Assembly: GCA_016182795.1 (NCBI GenBank) | Contig: JACPFW010000044.1 | Span: 1 to 64,000, forward strand | DNA: 64,000 nt | Origin: Gemmatimonadota bacterium | GTDB lineage: Bacteria; Gemmatimonadota; Gemmatimonadetes; Gemmatimonadales; Gemmatimonadaceae | Reading direction: 5' to 3' | Shown: positions 61,628 to 64,000 of the stretch, one piece after another | Layout of the letters: every line of letters begins with the position of its first letter | Position numbering within the stretch: position 1 is the first letter of the stretch | Made by a program: the position numbers and the translations under genes | Notes under the pieces: model-generated | What the model saw: only the letters and a program-made list of their open reading frames with translations | Told to the model about the DNA's origin: nothing | Databases searched by the model: none

Positions 61628-63835
61628 TTAGTCCGACAGCTCCACCGCCTCGCCGAGCGCCGACTCCCACCGGTCGCCGCCCGAGATCACGGTAAACTTG
61701 TCGCCCACAATGCGCACCTCGAGCGTGCGGCCGCGCACGCGCACCCCCGTCAGCGTGAGCTGCTCGAGCCCCAGCGGAAACGGATCGATCGTGACCCCGT
61801 GATCATGCGGCCGAACGCCGGCGGCGTACTGCAGAATGAGGTCGGCGACCCACGAATGCTGGTAGTCGTCGATGCCGCGGTAGACCGACGCGTGCCCGGT
61901 AAACGGGTTGTAGTGCTCAAAGCAGTTTGGACGCCGCAGGTCGCCGTCGTGGAACATCATTCGCACAAAGCGTTTGATCAGCTCGCCAGCCTGCTCGCGC
62001 AGGCTGTGGGCGCCGAGCCGCGAGGCGGCGGCCAACGCCTCCACCAGATGGCTGTTGGTCATCGGCCAGGTGCGTCCGTTCCACGGGCAGACGTGGCGTT
62101 TCCCCTTCCACTCGGCTTCGGCGCTGAACAGCGGGTCGTCGAGCGCCGACGACGGCACCGGAAACGGCGTCCAGAACTGCTGCGCGTCGAGCAGCGTCTG
62201 CCGCAGGCCGCGCACGTGCGATTCGTCGACGATGTCCGTGAAGTACGGGTAGAAGCAGACCGCCGCCTTCACCCCGGTGCGCTGGCCGGTGGCGGGGTTC
62301 ACGTCGGAGAACATCTCGCGCGCCGGATCCCACATCTCGTCGCGCACGGCGTCGCGGGTCCGCGTCGCCAGCGACTTCCAGCGGGCCGCGTCACCGCCGC
62401 CGCGCGCCGCGTACTTCTCGAGCGTGCGGAACAGCACGTACGCGTACACGGTGACGTCAATGCCCTTGAGCCGCAGGCGATTCTCCCAGCCGTATCGGTC
62501 GGCTTCAGGATCGACCGCCTGATAGCGGCTCATGTACTCCTGCCCCGTCTCGTACTGATCGACGACGTCGAACATCCCGCTGCCAGTGGCGTCGCGCGTG
62601 CGCACGAGCCACTCGGCGAACCGCGCCATCGCCGGATACAGCTCGGCGAGAAAGGCGTCGTCGGGCCACGCCGCATCGAGCGCCATCAGCGCGCCGCCCC
62701 AGTCGGCGTGGTAGTAATCGGTGCCGGTCAGGTGATTGGCGTAGAGGCGGCCGTGGAGCGACCCGTCATCTTTCTGGTGGCCGAAAAAGGTGCGGAGCAC
62801 GCCGCGGGCGTGATCGGGCGTGTCGAGCCAGCGCAGTTCGCGCGCGTGGCACTGCGCCGAGTACGAGATCGGCTGGTGGAAGAAGCCGATCCCCTCGCAC
62901 ATCGACGGCCATCGGTGATGACCGTGCCCGCCGTCGGTGGCGTTCAGGTGCAACCCGTACCAGCGATACCAATAGTAGGTCTCGATATACGGGTCGGAGC
63001 AGCGCAGCTGCGGCACGCGCTCAAACCAGGCGTGCCACCGTCGGCGGCTCGCGCCGGCGATGGTGCCGTGCGACGGGCGCGCGCTGCGCGCCGGCGCGCT
63101 CACGGGCAACGCCGGGTCGTCGGCGCGCACCTTCATCGCGAACGCGGCGGATGCGCCCTGATACCCAACGTCGATGGCGCGATGCACCGCGGCGTAGAAG
63201 AGACCGTCGGGCGAGATCCCTTCGTCGCGCACGGTGCGCGGCAGGCCGCCCGCTCGCCACTGCTCCACGAACGGTGTGTGGCGCCACAACGGCTGGGGCG
63301 CGCTGCGCTCGCTGCGCGAGGCAGCCCAGCTCGCCACGTCGCCCACGCACGCGAGTTCGGCGCGCACGCGCAGCGGCTGCTGCCGGCGGTCGGTGAGTGT
63401 GCGCGCGAAACTCAGCGCCCCGTCCTTCCACGCTGCCTCACCCAGCGGCACCGCGGCGCCGTCCTGCGCCGTCCACGCCACCAAGTGCACCCGCGCCGGC
63501 TCGAAGGCGGCAAACCGCCACTCCGACACAAACACACCCCCGGGATGCACGGTGCGCACTTCGGTGGCCGTCAGCCCGCCGTCGAGGCGATACGTGACGG
63601 TGAGGTCGGCCGGCGTCCACCGGCGCGACACGGCGCGCATCGCGATCTCCCGCCCGCCGACGTCGAGCGCCGTGACGGTAAAGAGCGGGGCGAACGCGTA
63701 CTGGTACACGGTGGCCTCGTCCCAGAAGCCCGGCGTGTCGAGCCACGCCGGGTAGGTGGGAGCGAACAGGGTGCCGTCCCCGGCGCCGAGGTACCACTTG
63801 TCGTCGCGCGCGAGGTGTTCGATGGGATCGAGCAT
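61628..63835 (-). CDS. MGH1-like / GH63-type (alpha/alpha)6-barrel glycoside hydrolase
   Basis: The 735-residue protein has a beta-rich N-terminal half and a six-hairpin catalytic domain: ETYYWYRWYGLHLNATDGGH, YHADWGGALMALDAAWPDD, MFDVVDQYETGQEYMSRYQA, and CPWNGRTWPMTNSHLVEALA. These resemble MGH1/GH63 glucosidase-type enzymes. No signal peptide is seen (MLDPIEHLARDDKWYLGAGD), so it acts in the cytosol on imported oligosaccharide. It leads the ABC importer operon. Exact linkage is unknown. Confidence 0.83.
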   Translation of the reverse strand: MLDPIEHLARDDKWYLGAGDGTLFAPTYPAWLDTPGFWDEATVYQYAFAPLFTVTALDVGGREIAMRAVSRRWTPADLTVTYRLDGGLTATEVRTVHPGGVFVSEWRFAAFEPARVHLVAWTAQDGAAVPLGEAAWKDGALSFARTLTDRRQQPLRVRAELACVGDVASWAASRSERSAPQPLWRHTPFVEQWRAGGLPRTVRDEGISPDGLFYAAVHRAIDVGYQGASAAFAMKVRADDPALPVSAPARSARPSHGTIAGASRRRWHAWFERVPQLRCSDPYIETYYWYRWYGLHLNATDGGHGHHRWPSMCEGIGFFHQPISYSAQCHARELRWLDTPDHARGVLRTFFGHQKDDGSLHGRLYANHLTGTDYYHADWGGALMALDAAWPDDAFLAELYPAMARFAEWLVRTRDATGSGMFDVVDQYETGQEYMSRYQAVDPEADRYGWENRLRLKGIDVTVYAYVLFRTLEKYAARGGGDAARWKSLATRTRDAVRDEMWDPAREMFSDVNPATGQRTGVKAAVCFYPYFTDIVDESHVRGLRQTLLDAQQFWTPFPVPSSALDDPLFSAEAEWKGKRHVCPWNGRTWPMTNSHLVEALAAASRLGAHSLREQAGELIKRFVRMMFHDGDLRRPNCFEHYNPFTGHASVYRGIDDYQHSWVADLILQYAAGVRPHDHGVTIDPFPLGLEQLTLTGVRVRGRTLEVRIVGDKFTVISGGDRWESALGEAVELSD

Positions 63836-63894
63836 CAGCCGTCGTGGTGGGGACGGCTCAAAGGTCGCACGCGGCGCGGCGGGTCACAATGCAT

Positions 63895-64000
63895 TTAGCG
63901 CAGTACGCTGAGCAGCCCGCCGGCCGCCGCGCCTCCCAGCACGAGCCAGGCACTATTGATCCGATACTGAATGAGCAGCAGCGCACCCAGCGCGGCGAGG
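63895..64000 (-). CDS. C-terminal end of a membrane protein, possibly chromate transporter ChrA
   Basis: Only 34 residues are visible: LAALGALLLIQYRINSAWLV, then LGGAAAGGLLSVLR and a TAA stop at 63897. Two short hydrophobic segments around YRINSAWLVLGG match the final part of ChrA-type transporters, in my recollection. Identification rests on very little sequence. It precedes the glycosidase operon on the same strand by 59 nt. Confidence 0.4.
   Translation of the reverse strand, partial: LAALGALLLIQYRINSAWLVLGGAAAGGLLSVLR

Noticed and set aside
61799-63898. 699-codon plus-strand open frame opposite the glycosidase
   Set aside because: Composition is that of an antisense shadow (runs of R, H, V, A) and the minus strand carries recognised motifs.

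Overview
The window looks like chromosomal DNA of a high-GC, Gram-negative-type bacterium, most plausibly a member of the Gemmatimonadota. This is inference: no search was run. The support is the rpmJ-rpsM-rpsK-rpsD-rpoA-rplQ-rpmB cluster with Cys-rich (zinc-type) S4, L28 and L36, many short lipoproteins and envelope proteins, a two-ExbD TonB motor, Bacteroidetes-like fusions (GH3 plus serine hydrolase; NagB plus PIG-L) and frequent ATGA/GTGA gene overlaps. There is no phage, IS element, CRISPR array or integrase, and no gene-free stretch over 300 bases.

Layout. 1-6.8 kb (minus): surface sugar genes (gmd, an Rmd-like reductase, FkbM methyltransferase, a WbpD-like acetyltransferase, a truncated Gfo/Idh/MocA oxidoreductase) with carB embedded among them. 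6.8-10.3 kb (minus): ribosomal protein/rpoA operon with a recognisable promoter at the rpmJ end and an intrinsic terminator 17 nt before gmd. 10.4-13.9 kb (minus): smpB, a lipid-exported amidase, an unannotated 54-codon gene, pyrD, pyrF, all overlapping. 14.1 kb (plus): tRNA-Leu(CAG) with its own promoter and terminator. 14.3-24.9 kb (minus): Rrf2 regulator, small envelope proteins, MBL hydrolase, trxB, PTR1-like SDR, PHP phosphoesterase, a 2-oxoacid dehydrogenase E2, and an inositol-lipid pair (Ino1 plus a CDP-alcohol phosphatidyltransferase).

24.9-35.2 kb: a peptidoglycan amino-sugar salvage locus. NamZ-like (minus) and NagZ-serine hydrolase fusion (plus) start head to head with overlapping start codons; downstream on plus are an acyltransferase, an A-type Fe-S carrier, a NagB-PIG-L fusion, a Na+/solute symporter and an N-acetylglucosamine kinase. 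Together they could release MurNAc/GlcNAc, import, phosphorylate and deaminate it. 35.2-48.4 kb: S9 peptidase, envelope/sulfatase/spermidine-synthase-like membrane module, and three amino acid or dicarboxylate transporters. 48.7-52.1 kb: TonB-ExbB-ExbD-ExbD and a second TonB-like protein. 52.2-56.9 kb: four overlapping signalling genes (PAS kinase, a stand-alone Fis-type HTH, OmpR-type regulator, sensor kinase) diverging from an Hsp20 gene that has a textbook sigma-54 promoter and two matching palindromes upstream. 57-63.8 kb (minus): a complete sugar ABC importer with an MGH1-like glycosidase. The right edge holds the end of a membrane protein, possibly ChrA.

The most interesting non-coding signals are (i) the sigma-54/enhancer arrangement before hsp20, (ii) a class of long imperfect hairpins built from C-poor repeated words that begin 0-3 nt after stop codons, two of them sharing a 29-base identical segment with each other or with a lone arm 34 kb away, and (iii) a consistent TTGnnn-17-TAnnnT promoter set.
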